This document shows positions 17,318 to 27,025 of a DNA stretch of 53,836 bases, in pieces (position 1 is the stretch's first letter; each line of letters starts with the position of its first letter). This DNA is from an uncultured Hyphomicrobiaceae bacterium (GTDB lineage: Bacteria > Pseudomonadota > Alphaproteobacteria > Rhizobiales > CALHAX01). The stretch covers positions 1-53,836 of the forward strand of contig CALHAX010000069.1 in the NCBI GenBank assembly GCA_937931785.1, read 5' to 3'. The position numbers and the translations under genes are program-made. Under the pieces are notes generated by a model. That model saw nothing but the letters and a program-made list of their open reading frames with translations. It was not told the DNA's origin and made no database searches.

Positions 17318-19144
17318 GTGACACACGCTCTGACACTTGACACCCCCCCAACGACAGGCACTTCCGAAACGCCCGTAGAGTTGCATCCCGAACATTCGGG
17401 CGCACCTGGTAATCCTGCGACCTATCCATTGATCGACATCATGTCGTCGGTCAACGAGGCGGCGTATGTCTGGGATATTGCGTCAGACCGTATTCACTGG
17501 AGCCGCAATGCCGACGCGGTCCTTGGCGTGCCGTCGCTTGCCGATTTGCAAACTGGTCAGGGGTTTCACCTCAGCATCGCGTCGGAGCATGCGGGAGCTC
17601 GCCTGGAGGCTGTCACTACGGCTGAAATTCCCGAGGATGATGCAAGCCAAACAGCCACTGATGCACGCCCCTACCGGATTCAGTTTCGTTTCATGCCAGA
17701 AGGCCGCCGCACATCCCAGGCGTACTGGATGGAAGACCAGGGCACGATGCGCCTTGGTGCCGATGGCAAACCCGGCATCGCCTGCGGACTGGTGCGCCGT
17801 GTTGATGAACGCCGGGACGAAGACCAGCGCTTGCGTTTCCTGAGCGATCATGACGAGTTGACCGGGCTGATGAACCGAACACGGTTGAACAACGCAATCG
17901 CCTCCGTGATTGCTGAGGCGCAGGCGAACAAGCATTCCTCCGTGCTGCTGCTGGTTGCGATCGACAACCTGAGCCTCGTGAACGAAACGTTCGGCTTCGA
18001 TGTTGGTGATGAGACAATCCGGATCATTGGACAACGTCTCGCAAGCCGCTTGCGCGGTGGGGATGCCATTGGGCGCTTCTCATCGAACAAGTTCGGAATC
18101 CTGGTCAATGACTGTGACACCATTGGGTTGAATGCCGTCGTGAAACGCTTGCAAGATGTTATTCGAGCGACACCAATCGAAACCTCACAATGCCGATTTT
18201 CAGCAACAATCTCCATTGGCGGTCTCCTGATGCCGCGCGATGCGGACACGCCACAAAAAGCCACTGCCAGTGTTCTGCACGCTCTTGAGACGTCCAAATC
18301 CGAGCGGCAGGACAACTTCACGCTTTATGTTCCAAGTACGCAAACTCAATCCATCCGAAACCAGAACATTGCGATTTCCGAGAGCGTGATCTCTGCTATC
18401 GATGAGGATCGTATGCGGATCGCATTGCAACCGATCGTGCGCACCGATACTCGCGAGGCAGCGTTCCATGAATGCCTGTTACGAATGGAAATGCCTGATG
18501 GCCGAATCGAATCGGCCGGATATTTCATCCCGCTTGCTGAACAACTAGGACTTTCCCGCATTATAGATCGACGGGTGCTCGAGTTGACGGTTGCGCAGGT
18601 GCGCCGCTACCCTGAATTGCACGTTTCGATGAATGTTTCCGGGTTAACGGCAACCGATCACGCCTGGCTTGTATCTCTGGATCGGCTAACGGGAGCAGAC
18701 CGCTCGATCACAAGCCGGATCACAGTCGAGATCACCGAAACCGTGGCCATTCAGGATCTGGACGAGTCCGTGAACTTCGTCGATGCTCTCAAAGAACTGG
18801 GATGCAAGGTGGCCATTGACGATTTTGGTGCGGGTTACACATCGTTCCGCAATCTCAAGTTCCTCGGCGTCGACATGGTCAAGATCGATGGCGCGTTTGT
18901 AAAAAACCTGAAAACCGATGCTGACGACCGGGTGTTCGTGACCAAGCTTGCCGAACTTGCCGATCATTTCGGGATGGAAACGGTCGCAGAATGGGTCGGG
19001 GACGAGGAAACGGCAGATTTCCTGCGCGACATCGGCATCACGTATCTGCAAGGCTTCTACTTTGGGGAACCCAAGATGGCGGAACACCATGACGCGCCCC
19101 CTGTCCTCACATCACCACAGGTTGCACTTGCGTCCGTCGGCTAG
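17318..19144 (+). CDS. PAS-like/GGDEF-EAL protein with degenerate GGDEF, probable c-di-GMP phosphodiesterase
   Basis: The 608-residue soluble protein starts at GTG 17318 with GAGG seven bases upstream. Residues 40-160 resemble a PAS fold (AAYVWDIASDRIHWSRNA). The GGDEF domain (about 170-335) begins LTGLMNRTRL, but its active site reads GRFSSNKFGIL, so the catalytic GG[DE]EF is lost and cyclase activity is unlikely. The EAL domain (350-595) has ECLLR for EALLR, NVSG, EITET, IDDFGAGYTS, VKIDG, AEWV and QGFYFGEP, so all metal and catalytic positions appear kept. I expect c-di-GMP hydrolysis, perhaps with the GGDEF site sensing GTP. It converges with phaR (12-base gap). Confidence 0.92.
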   Translation: MTHALTLDTPPTTGTSETPVELHPEHSGAPGNPATYPLIDIMSSVNEAAYVWDIASDRIHWSRNADAVLGVPSLADLQTGQGFHLSIASEHAGARLEAVTTAEIPEDDASQTATDARPYRIQFRFMPEGRRTSQAYWMEDQGTMRLGADGKPGIACGLVRRVDERRDEDQRLRFLSDHDELTGLMNRTRLNNAIASVIAEAQANKHSSVLLLVAIDNLSLVNETFGFDVGDETIRIIGQRLASRLRGGDAIGRFSSNKFGILVNDCDTIGLNAVVKRLQDVIRATPIETSQCRFSATISIGGLLMPRDADTPQKATASVLHALETSKSERQDNFTLYVPSTQTQSIRNQNIAISESVISAIDEDRMRIALQPIVRTDTREAAFHECLLRMEMPDGRIESAGYFIPLAEQLGLSRIIDRRVLELTVAQVRRYPELHVSMNVSGLTATDHAWLVSLDRLTGADRSITSRITVEITETVAIQDLDESVNFVDALKELGCKVAIDDFGAGYTSFRNLKFLGVDMVKIDGAFVKNLKTDADDRVFVTKLAELADHFGMETVAEWVGDEETADFLRDIGITYLQGFYFGEPKMAEHHDAPPVLTSPQVALASVG

Positions 19145-19156
19145 TTTTGCCCACTG

Positions 19157-19759
19157 TCACTTGGACTTGCTGAGCTTATCGAGCTGCTTTTGCATGGCCG
19201 CAAGCTGATCCTGCAGCACGCTCAGATCTTCTGCTTTACCTGATGCGCCCTTGCTCCTGGTTGCGGGTTCCTCCGGTTGCGCGCTCTCTTCAGCATGACC
19301 GTTCGCCGTGCCCTTGAACGGACTGAACACCGACATCGCCTGTTCGAACATCGTAAAATTCTTGCGGGTCTGCTCCTGCATGGCTTCCAGTGATCGCCCG
19401 GTAAAGGTGTCGCCGAGCTGCGACACGTAGCGGTCCTGTCCTTGCGTAAATGTGTCGAGGCTCATTTCTAGGTAGCTCGGCACAAGTTTTTCCATGCCAT
19501 GGCCATAGAAACGTATGAGTTGGCGCAGAAAATTCACGGGCATCAAATTCTGCCCCTTGCCTTCCTGATCAAGAATGATCTGGGTCAGGACGCTGTGCGT
19601 CAGATCTGTGCCAGACTTTGCATCCACGACGACAAAATCCTTGTCGTCCTTCACCATCTGGGCAAGATCGTCGAGCGTGACGTAGGCGCTAGTCTCTGTG
19701 TTGTAGAGACGTCGGTTCGTATACTTCTTGATTTTGACCGGTTCAGATCTCTGGGCCAC
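19157..19759 (-). CDS. phaR: PHA synthesis repressor PhaR
   Basis: This 200-residue DNA- and PHB-binding regulator represses phasin and PHB genes until polymer appears. The N-terminal domain KIKKYTNRRLYNTETSAYVT is diagnostic. FLRQLIRFYGHGMEKLVPSYLEMS forms the second conserved block. The C-terminus is a coiled coil (LQDQLAAMQKQLDKLSK). The start is GTG at 19757-19759 with AGGA upstream. It is divergent from phaA, so it may regulate phaAB through the 308-base shared region. The PHB synthase phaC is not in this window. Confidence 0.96.
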   Translation of the reverse strand: MAQRSEPVKIKKYTNRRLYNTETSAYVTLDDLAQMVKDDKDFVVVDAKSGTDLTHSVLTQIILDQEGKGQNLMPVNFLRQLIRFYGHGMEKLVPSYLEMSLDTFTQGQDRYVSQLGDTFTGRSLEAMQEQTRKNFTMFEQAMSVFSPFKGTANGHAEESAQPEEPATRSKGASGKAEDLSVLQDQLAAMQKQLDKLSKSK

Positions 19760-20067
19760 CGTCGAACGTCCTAACTCACAATTGCGCTTCAGGTTTGCCG
19801 CATCGCAACACGGTGCGAAAGGCTGGATACAAACACTACATGAAACCTGCGCAAAGCAGAATAGCGGATTGCATGTCTCTTAATGCCATAATCTACCGAT
19901 TGGAAATCAGCCGCACACATGCTGCGTTGCGGAATCCCGTTCGAGCCTGCTATTCCAAATCACCCCGGCCGCAAAACGTCGCACGCGCGCCAGATACCAT
20001 ATTGCAATGCGGGCCGACCTGGGCACGTCCGCTAGCCTCACCATGACGCCCGAAACGGAGATTACAC
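19760..20067. other. Divergent phaR/phaA intergenic region
   Basis: This 308-base region holds the upstream sequence of phaR and phaA. I see several GCATTGC/TTGCAATGC-like words, for example near 20003, which could be read as PhaR contacts. They do not form a clear palindrome, and I call no defined operator. I see no gene here. Confidence 0.5.
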
Positions 20068-21255
20068 ATGTCAGATGCAAGCGATGCCATTGTTATAGCC
20101 AGTGCAGCCCGGACCCCGGTCGGGTCTTTCAACGGCGCGTTGTCGAGCGTCCCGGCCCACCAGCTTGGAATTGCGGCGATTGAAGGCGCGCTCGCCCGCG
20201 CCGGTGTTGCGCCTGAAGACGTGAGCGAAGTGATCATGGGCCAGGTGCTCAGTGCTGGTGAAGGGCAGAACCCGGCACGCCAGGCGTCGATCGGCGCGGG
20301 TATCCCTGTCGAAGCACCTGCGTGGGGCATGAACCAGTTGTGCGGTTCCGGATTGCGTGCCGTCGCACTTGGTGCGCAACAGATCAAGTCAGGCGACGCG
20401 ACCATCGTCGTCGCCGGTGGTCAGGAAAGCATGAGCCAGGCCCCGCACGTCGCGCAGATGCGTAATGGCAAGAAAATGGGCGACATGCAGTTCATCGACT
20501 CGATGATCAAGGATGGCCTTTGGGACGCCTTCAATGGTTACCACATGGGCACCACTGCCGAGAACGTGGCCAAGGAATACCAGATCACGCGGGACGAGCA
20601 GGACGCTTTTGCGGCTGCCTCGCAGAACAAGGCCGAAGCGGCGAAAAAAGCCGGCAGGTTCAAGGACGAGATTACGCCTGTCACGATCAAAACCCGCAAG
20701 GGTGATATCGTTGTGGATGAGGACGAATACATCCGCGATGGCGTAACCGTTGAAAGCCTCTCCGGCATGCGTCCGGCTTTCGAAAAAGACGGCACGGTGA
20801 CAGCCGGCAACGCGAGCGGCATCAATGACGGTGCAGCCGTTGCGGTTCTCATGAGCGCGGCGGAGGCCGAGAAGCGTAATATCACGCCGATGGCGCGAAT
20901 TGTTTCGTGGGCACACGCAGGTGTTGACCCAAAGATTATGGGCACAGGGCCGATCCCGGCGTCCACCAAAGCGCTGAAAGCCGCTGGCTGGACTGTTGAT
21001 GACCTCGATCTGGTGGAAGCCAACGAGGCTTTCGCAGCGCAGGCTTGCGCCGTGAACAAGGGCCTCGGGCTCAACACGGACAAGGTGAACGTCAACGGGG
21101 GCGCAATCGCAATCGGACATCCAATCGGTGCCTCTGGTGCTCGTGTGCTGAATACGCTGCTGTTCGAGATGCAGCGTCGTGACGCGAAAAAGGGTCTCGC
21201 CACACTCTGCATCGGCGGCGGCATGGGCGTGGCCATGTGTGTCGAACGCGATTAG
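20068..21255 (+). CDS. phaA: Acetyl-CoA acetyltransferase (beta-ketothiolase)
   Basis: This 395-residue biosynthetic thiolase condenses two acetyl-CoA to acetoacetyl-CoA, the first step of PHB synthesis. The nucleophile is Cys92 in [11 protein letters not shown]. The catalytic His is in [17 protein letters not shown] and the second Cys is Cys381 in [22 protein letters not shown] precedes the ATG. phaB follows 144 bases downstream on the same strand, so the two probably form one unit and supply 3-hydroxybutyryl-CoA. Confidence 0.97.
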   Translation: MSDASDAIVIASAARTPVGSFNGALSSVPAHQLGIAAIEGALARAGVAPEDVSEVIMGQVLSAGEGQNPARQASIGAGIPVEAPAWGMNQLCGSGLRAVALGAQQIKSGDATIVVAGGQESMSQAPHVAQMRNGKKMGDMQFIDSMIKDGLWDAFNGYHMGTTAENVAKEYQITRDEQDAFAAASQNKAEAAKKAGRFKDEITPVTIKTRKGDIVVDEDEYIRDGVTVESLSGMRPAFEKDGTVTAGNASGINDGAAVAVLMSAAEAEKRNITPMARIVSWAHAGVDPKIMGTGPIPASTKALKAAGWTVDDLDLVEANEAFAAQACAVNKGLGLNTDKVNVNGGAIAIGHPIGASGARVLNTLLFEMQRRDAKKGLATLCIGGGMGVAMCVERD

Positions 21256-21399
21256 ATCGAACCAGGTAACGCAGGCCGGTTTGCCTCATGACAACGGCAG
21301 ATCGGCCCTGCGGCAATTCCCCCGGCGCAACATAACAATTTCCTTGTAACTTCGCTGAAATCCCGGGCGTCCTCAGCTTCCAGAAGAGAGAATAATTAT

Positions 21400-22125
21400 A
21401 TGGCACGCGTTGCAATCGTAACCGGGGGAACCCGCGGCATTGGTGAAGCAATTTCAATCGCACTCAAGAACGCAGGATATACCGTTGCGGCCACATATGG
21501 TGGCAACGACGAGGCGGCGGCAGCCTTCAAGGAAGCTAACGGAATCAATGTGTACAAATGGGATTGCGGCGACGCCAAATCCTGCGCTGACGGCATTGCG
21601 CAAGTTACTGCGGACCTCGGCGACGTCGATATTGTCGTCAACAATGCGGGCATCACGCGTGACGGCATGCTGCACAAGATGACCGCCGAGAACTGGAACG
21701 ACGTGATCCGCACCAATCTGGACTCGGTTTTCTACATGACCAAACCGGTCATCGAAGGCATGCGGGAACGCGGTTTCGGGCGGATTATCTCGATCTCGTC
21801 GATCAATGGACGCAAAGGACAGATGGGGCAGGCGAACTACTCCGCAGCCAAGGCCGGCTTGCTTGGATTTACCAAGGCGTTGGCCCAGGAAGGCGCACGC
21901 AAGGGCATTACGGCGAATGTTATTGCACCAGGCTACATCAACACGGAGATGGTCGCGGCTGTCCCCGAGAAGGTTCTCGAGAGCATTGTCGGGCAAATCC
22001 CGGTTGGGCGCCTTGGCGAGGCCGCAGAAATTGCGCGCTGCGTCGTGTTCCTTGCATCAGACGATGCAGGCTTCATCACGGGTGCTTGCCTCGATGCCAA
22101 CGGTGGCCAGTATATGGCATCGTAA
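21400..22125 (+). CDS. phaB: Acetoacetyl-CoA reductase
   Basis: This 241-residue short-chain dehydrogenase reduces acetoacetyl-CoA to (R)-3-hydroxybutyryl-CoA with NADPH. The Rossmann motif TGGTRGIGEAIS is at residues 7-18. NNAGITRD and the catalytic Ser and Tyr-x3-Lys (SISSINGRKGQMGQANYSAAK) are intact. NTEMVAAVPE matches PhaB rather than FabG. AGAAGAGAG precedes the ATG. A bidirectional terminator follows directly. Confidence 0.96.
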   Translation: MARVAIVTGGTRGIGEAISIALKNAGYTVAATYGGNDEAAAAFKEANGINVYKWDCGDAKSCADGIAQVTADLGDVDIVVNNAGITRDGMLHKMTAENWNDVIRTNLDSVFYMTKPVIEGMRERGFGRIISISSINGRKGQMGQANYSAAKAGLLGFTKALAQEGARKGITANVIAPGYINTEMVAAVPEKVLESIVGQIPVGRLGEAAEIARCVVFLASDDAGFITGACLDANGGQYMAS

Positions 22126-22146
22126 AAACGCACCCAACAAAGCGCA

Positions 22147-22184
22147 AAAAAACTCCGCAGATTTGAAAGTCTGCGGAGTTTTTT
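22147..22184. terminator. Bidirectional intrinsic terminator between phaB and NYN-LOTUS gene
   Basis: Arms from 22151-22163 and 22168-22180 pair almost perfectly (AACTCCGCAGA with TCTGCGGAGTT, one G-T wobble further in) around a TGAA loop. An A run precedes (22147-22152) and a T run follows (22179-22184). It can therefore stop transcripts from both convergent genes. Confidence 0.93.
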
Positions 22185-22205
22185 ATTGCTCTACATTAAG
22201 TGTGA

Positions 22206-23855
22206 TCAGGTCCGCATGCGTGACCGCACGATACGTGGGAGCTGGCCAACATCCATGTCTGCCAAATCACCAAGAACGCCAGGGTTGACCGGTGGCGCAG
22301 CGAATTCTGCGTTCGCATCTTCCCGGCTTTCATTTGGCAGCGGCTGCTGGGCGACAATCGGGATTTGCGACATCGCATCAAGCGGGGGTAACCCGGCATG
22401 GCTATCTTGCTGAGCACTCTCGAACGTCTGTGCTGATTGTTGCGGTTGTGCAGATACTCCGCCAGCGAACCAGACATCAATCAAGCCCAATTCTTCCCGA
22501 GACAGGGTCATGCCCTGCGTGCGGCAGCGTGTGACGACAAAATCCCTGAAGCGGCTTGCAAACACACTCGCGGACGCGCCTTGCTCGAACCAAGGATCAG
22601 GTTCGCTGATGACATCGAGAACGAACCGCACATCGGTTGGGTGAATGTTGACACGTGCAGCAGCTGCACGCCCCCCGATGTTGGCCAATGTCTGATTGCC
22701 GTTCAGGCCGTTTTCCGTGATCTCCTTGGCAATCATGTCGAAAACAGCCTTGTATTCGACAGGACTGAGCGGCGGGGCCTGACATGCTTCCTGAATTCGA
22801 CCGATGGCTTGCTGCAAATCGAGTCCGGATGCCGGAACCGTCTCTGCAGGACGAACAGGTTGAGGTACTGGCTGCGCAGTAGCCGGTTGCGGTTCGACCG
22901 GTGCCGGCGTCTCTTCGCGTTGCAAGAATTCTTCTCGCGGGGCAGCGTCGGCTGCTGTTGATCCCTCCATCCGCTCCGTGTCGTACGCGAGGAACGGCGG
23001 TTCGTTTGTAATACGATATTCGATCGGCAAACAAGCGGTCAGGAACGCCCGAAAATTTCCGAACCCTGCCCAGTTGGCACCCGCGGTCATTTCCTTGCCG
23101 AGAGTTCGTTGCGCCCGATCAGCGAGAGATTCCATTGGAACCGGGCCGCTTGATTCCTTGATCATTGCAATGACCTCGGAAATGATCGCGTCCTGCTGCT
23201 GCTGACGCGTCTCCGGATCAATTGCAGCACTTTCCTCAACGCGCTCCTCGCTCACGCGATCCTCAACACTGTCTTCCAACAGCTCGATCAGATCTGCCTC
23301 GCGGATTTCTCCATCTGCAATAGCCGTATACGGCATTGCTGTATGATCGTTCACGTAAACAATCGTACGTCGCGCGTGGGCGCGAAGGCGATGCAGAACC
23401 GGTGTGAAATCCGAGTCACCCGAAAGAATTATGAACTCATCGAAATGCGTCTCGTGAGTCAGCAGATCGCGGATGTCCATGACCATGCGGATATCGGATG
23501 AATTCTTGAGCTGCGCGGTGAGCGGCGGGCAATCCACGATTTCGCAACCGGCACGCAGAAAATGATGGCGCACGAACGGGAAGGCGTTCTTGTCTGGACT
23601 TCCGTCGCTTGAATTGCGGCGTGCCACAGGGTTTCCGTAGGACCTGTTCATCACGATCCGACGATCCACATTCCCGCTCACATCATCTGATGATGACGAA
23701 ATCAACTGACCGCGTTCAATCTCACGAAGCCAGATGCCCGGTGCGCGGGCGAACTGACGTGCAGCAACAGCACTCTTGCGTTTTAGCGAGAGATAAATGT
23801 TGTCGTAGTCGATGAAAATCGCACTCAGGACCGGTTTGACCCGCTGACTTTCCAT
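22206..23855 (-). CDS. NYN (LabA-like) domain protein with LOTUS/OST-HTH domain
   Basis: I choose the ATG at 23855 (549 residues, MESQRVKP), with GGGCGG upstream; a TTG at 23888 is also in frame. The NYN/PIN-like fold (about 10-200) has FIDYDNIYLSL, VMDIRDLL and the signature IILSGDSDFTPVL, whose acidic residues coordinate metal in related RNases. Residues about 220-300 look like a LOTUS/OST-HTH RNA-binding domain (EVIAMIKESSGPVPMESLADRAQ, WAGFGNFRAFL). A Pro/Glu-rich linker leads to a second helical region (about 350-470), and the tail is disordered. It is probably an RNA-binding protein or RNase, soluble and monocistronic. LabA relatives act in clock output and other regulation, but no specific role can be inferred here. 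Confidence 0.87.
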   Translation of the reverse strand: MESQRVKPVLSAIFIDYDNIYLSLKRKSAVAARQFARAPGIWLREIERGQLISSSSDDVSGNVDRRIVMNRSYGNPVARRNSSDGSPDKNAFPFVRHHFLRAGCEIVDCPPLTAQLKNSSDIRMVMDIRDLLTHETHFDEFIILSGDSDFTPVLHRLRAHARRTIVYVNDHTAMPYTAIADGEIREADLIELLEDSVEDRVSEERVEESAAIDPETRQQQQDAIISEVIAMIKESSGPVPMESLADRAQRTLGKEMTAGANWAGFGNFRAFLTACLPIEYRITNEPPFLAYDTERMEGSTAADAAPREEFLQREETPAPVEPQPATAQPVPQPVRPAETVPASGLDLQQAIGRIQEACQAPPLSPVEYKAVFDMIAKEITENGLNGNQTLANIGGRAAAARVNIHPTDVRFVLDVISEPDPWFEQGASASVFASRFRDFVVTRCRTQGMTLSREELGLIDVWFAGGVSAQPQQSAQTFESAQQDSHAGLPPLDAMSQIPIVAQQPLPNESREDANAEFAAPPVNPGVLGDLADMDVGQLPRIVRSRMRT

Positions 23856-24082
23856 GTGCCGCCCTAACCCCCGATGAACCGCACGCAATAAACGTGTGTG
23901 TCGATACTATGCCGGGGCAGCCCGCTCGCAAGCGCGGCAAGAACACGGTTTGCAACTTACCGAAATTATCATTTTCTATCAGTTAGTTAGATGGAAATTT
24001 TTGAGCGTATAACCCGTGTACAACGTTCCCTATTCTTGCGTCAGCAACGCGAAACCGGATTCGGAATGATTCGTTGACGGGA

Positions 24083-24856
24083 TTATGCGCTGTCCTTACG
24101 GCGGCGAACTTCTGCAAAGACCTCCCAGTCTGCGGCATCGCTCATGCCGAGCGTTGCGCGCAAGTCCGGATCGCTGGCGCGAAGAAACGGGTTCGTCGCC
24201 AATTCGAGCGCAAGCGTTGTCGGAAGTGTCGGCTTATCAGCGGCTCGAAGGACGCTGATCTCATCTGCCCGTGTTTTCAGCGCAGCGTTGTCCGGATCGA
24301 CAGTCAATGCAAATGCGGCATTTGATAATGTGTACTCGTGGCCTGCATAAATAACGGTGTCGCTTGGCCATTGCATGATCTTCTGCAAGGACGACCACAT
24401 CTGCTGCGCTGTGCCTTCGAACAATCGCCCGCATCCAAGCGCGAACAGCGTGTCGCCAACGAATGCGACCCCCGCTCCCTCGAACAGGTAAGAGATATGC
24501 CCCGCCGTATGGCCTGGTGTTTCGAAAATCCGTGCCGTATGACCACCGAAGTTCACCGTATCGCCCTGACCAACGGCTGTGTCGATGCCCGGAATCTTGC
24601 CTTGCTCTGGCTTAGGCCCGATGATTGTGCAACCGTGCGCTTCCTTCAGCGCCAAATTCCCACCGGTATGGTCAGCGTGATGATGGGTCGTCAGAATGTG
24701 AGTGAGTGACCAGCCCTTCTCAACGAGAGCTGTGTTCACCGCATCCGCATCCGGCGCATCGATCGACGCTGTTGCATTGGTCTTCGGGTCATGGATGAGC
24801 ACGCCGTAGTTGTCGCTCAGGCATGGAAACTGATGAATTTCAAGGACGTCAGACAT
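24083..24856 (-). CDS. gloB: Hydroxyacylglutathione hydrolase (glyoxalase II)
   Basis: This 257-residue metallo-beta-lactamase-fold enzyme hydrolyses S-D-lactoylglutathione to lactate and glutathione in methylglyoxal detoxification. The metal motif THHHADHTGGN, the ligand His in FETPGHTAGH, the bridging Asp in FVGDTLFALGCGR and YAGHEYT are intact. The C-terminal HAGH domain ends in EVFAEVRRRKD. I start at the ATG 24856 (MSDVLEIHQFPC); open frame further upstream has no family similarity. It is divergent from the methyltransferase-like gene. ChaC, another glutathione enzyme, is encoded at 28018. Confidence 0.95.
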   Translation of the reverse strand: MSDVLEIHQFPCLSDNYGVLIHDPKTNATASIDAPDADAVNTALVEKGWSLTHILTTHHHADHTGGNLALKEAHGCTIIGPKPEQGKIPGIDTAVGQGDTVNFGGHTARIFETPGHTAGHISYLFEGAGVAFVGDTLFALGCGRLFEGTAQQMWSSLQKIMQWPSDTVIYAGHEYTLSNAAFALTVDPDNAALKTRADEISVLRAADKPTLPTTLALELATNPFLRASDPDLRATLGMSDAADWEVFAEVRRRKDSA

Positions 24857-24880
24857 AATTGGCGATCTCTCGGACAGGTG

Positions 24881-24922
24881 CAATTGACCTGACCCTAACA
24901 GGCGACCACACGTGGTCAATTG
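24881..24922. promoter_or_regulatory. Nested inverted repeats in the gloB/methyltransferase divergent region
   Basis: CAATTGACC (24881-24889) and GGTCAATTG (24914-24922) are perfect 9-bp inverted copies. GACCAC-AC-GTGGTC (24904-24917) overlaps the right copy. The arrangement, 25-70 bases upstream of gloB and within the shared promoter region, looks like an operator. No regulator is identified. Confidence 0.4.
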
Positions 24923-24994
24923 CCGGATTGCACCGCTCATGCAGGAACGTGATATCTTCTCACGCAAGACCATAGTCGAGAGGTGAGAGACGCC

Positions 24995-25744
24995 ATGCTG
25001 CTGGACGCCAGGGAACTGGTGACATTCTATGCCTCCCCGCTTGGCCGCATGGCCCGACGGCTGGTTGGTGCACGTTTGCGTGCAGCCTGGCCTCACTGCA
25101 CTGGCTTGACCGTGATCGGTCATGGGTATGCCACGCCCTATCTTGGTCATTTCCGGGATGCGTACCATCTGGCGGGCGTGATGCCTGCCGCGCAAGGCGC
25201 TGTAAGCTGGCCCAGCGAACGCCCATCACAGGTTGTCCTTGCCGAAAATGACCAGATCCCTCTGGCAGACGAGAGTGTTGACCGGCTGATTGCCGTGCAT
25301 AGCCTTGAAAGTGCGACCGACCCGCGCCGCCAGTTGCGAGAGTTCTGGCGAGTCCTGAAGGGGGAAGGGCGACTGATGGTGGTGGTGCCGAACCGACGTG
25401 GAGTCTGGGCGCGCATCGATGCCACACCGTTCGGCTCTGGCCGCCCTTACAGCGCCGGACAACTCGATCGATTGCTGCGCGATGCGCAGTTTTTTCCTGC
25501 GGCTGCGCGTGGCGCATTGTTCATGCCGCCTATAGGCCAACGCCTTGTGCTGCACGGCGCACCATCAATCGAACGGGTTGGCGCAGTGGGGTGGCCTGCA
25601 TTCTCGGGGCTTGTCATCGTGGAAGCAGGCAAGCAACTGGCTTCGCCGCTAGGCGGCGGCCACGCAGCGCCTGTCGCAACGCAATTGGAAACGGCCGATG
25701 CCGGTGCTGCATGGCCACGTGTCATCGGCACGACATCACGCTGA
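24995..25744 (+). CDS. Class I SAM-dependent methyltransferase-like protein
   Basis: This 249-residue protein has a methyltransferase_11-like core: VIGHGYATPYLG (motif I, though without the usual GxGxG), LPLADESVDRLIAVHSLE-like motif IPLADESVDRLI, then REFWRVLKGEGRLMVVVPN. The membrane-free protein would be cytoplasmic; its substrate is unknown. I prefer the ATG at 24995 to the GTG at 24983, from family convention. It is divergent from gloB, an arrangement I recall in Hyphomicrobiales. The degenerate SAM loop makes activity uncertain. Confidence 0.8.
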   Translation: MLLDARELVTFYASPLGRMARRLVGARLRAAWPHCTGLTVIGHGYATPYLGHFRDAYHLAGVMPAAQGAVSWPSERPSQVVLAENDQIPLADESVDRLIAVHSLESATDPRRQLREFWRVLKGEGRLMVVVPNRRGVWARIDATPFGSGRPYSAGQLDRLLRDAQFFPAAARGALFMPPIGQRLVLHGAPSIERVGAVGWPAFSGLVIVEAGKQLASPLGGGHAAPVATQLETADAGAAWPRVIGTTSR

Positions 25745-25915
25745 TATCTGAGCTATTTGCGTGCAACCTTGCAACGACGAGTGGCAAACTACGGCGAGAT
25801 GATTGCTTTGCTTTTGATGAGCTGTGGGCCTATTTCTCCCGTAGAAAACGTCAGGTTGCCTTGCTCTCAACGAGCCAAACCTGGCCAGACATACAGCGTG
25901 AAGGAAGGTGATCAC

Positions 25916-27025
25916 GTGACTGCACATGCGCCACGACCAAAACCGGGAATTGATGCGATTGAGGCCTACATCCCGGGCGAGAGCGCCCTTGATGGTGGTG
26001 TCGCGCCGATCAAGCTCTCATCGAACGAAACGCCGCTCGGCCCCAGCCCGAAAGCGATTGCGGCAATGCGCGCGGCTGCGGACAAGCTTGCGCTCTATCC
26101 GGACGGCGGTGCCAGCGCTTTACGTTCTGCAATCGCGGCACGGTATGGACTGAACGCAGATCGTATTGTCTGCGGTGCAGGGTCCGACGAATTATTATCT
26201 CTTCTTGCCAATGCGTTTTTGACGGAAGGTGACGAGGCGATCTACACAACGCATGGCTTCCTTGTGTACCGGATTGTTATTCTCGCAAACGGTGCCACGC
26301 CGGTTGTCGCACCGGAAAACAATCTGACAACCGACGTTGATGCCATCCTGGAACGAGTCACAGATCGCACGCGGGTCGTGTTCCTTGCCAATCCAAACAA
26401 TCCCACGGGGACCTATATTCCGTTCGACGAGGTTCGCCGCCTGCGAGATGGATTGCGAAGCGACATCCTGCTCGTACTGGACGCGGCTTACGCCGAGTAT
26501 GTTCGTCGCAACGATTACGAGGCTGGTCTGGAACTCGTTGCAACGACGAACAACACTGTGATGACACGCACATTCTCAAAAATTCACGGGCTGGCGGCGC
26601 TCCGGCTTGGCTGGCTCTATGGGCCTGACGCTATCGTGGATACGCTCAACCGGATTCGTGGGCCGTTCAACGTTTCAGCCCCTGCTCTTGCAGCAGGCAT
26701 TGAAGCAATCGGCGACACGAAGCACGAAGATGCATCCATTGCACATAATGAGCAGTGGCTTGGGAAACTGACAGACGGCATTACTGCACTTGGCCTGTCG
26801 GTAACGCCGAGTGTCGGAAATTTTCTGCTTGTTCATTTTCCGCAGAATGGCGCAAAGACGGCACTAGCTGCCGAAGCGCATTTCAAGTCAAACAATATTA
26901 TCGTCCGCCGGGTCGATGGATATGGCCTGCCCAGCGCCCTGCGAATCTCACTTGGCACGGCAGATGACAACGAAGCGGTGCTCGCCGCGTTGCGTGGTTT
27001 CATGACTGCCGGTGCAACGACGTGA
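25916..27025 (+). CDS. hisC: Histidinol-phosphate aminotransferase
   Basis: This 369-residue PLP-dependent class I/II aminotransferase is for histidine synthesis and often also uses aromatic amino acids. The PLP Lys is in [37 protein letters not shown] and [10 protein letters not shown] are present. The start is GTG at 25916 with AAGGAAGG eight bases upstream; the frame is open further back to 25757 but unlike the family. It overlaps tyrC by 4 bases (GTGA), which suggests the enzyme also serves tyrosine/phenylalanine transamination. Confidence 0.95.
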   Translation: MTAHAPRPKPGIDAIEAYIPGESALDGGVAPIKLSSNETPLGPSPKAIAAMRAAADKLALYPDGGASALRSAIAARYGLNADRIVCGAGSDELLSLLANAFLTEGDEAIYTTHGFLVYRIVILANGATPVVAPENNLTTDVDAILERVTDRTRVVFLANPNNPTGTYIPFDEVRRLRDGLRSDILLVLDAAYAEYVRRNDYEAGLELVATTNNTVMTRTFSKIHGLAALRLGWLYGPDAIVDTLNRIRGPFNVSAPALAAGIEAIGDTKHEDASIAHNEQWLGKLTDGITALGLSVTPSVGNFLLVHFPQNGAKTALAAEAHFKSNNIIVRRVDGYGLPSALRISLGTADDNEAVLAALRGFMTAGATT

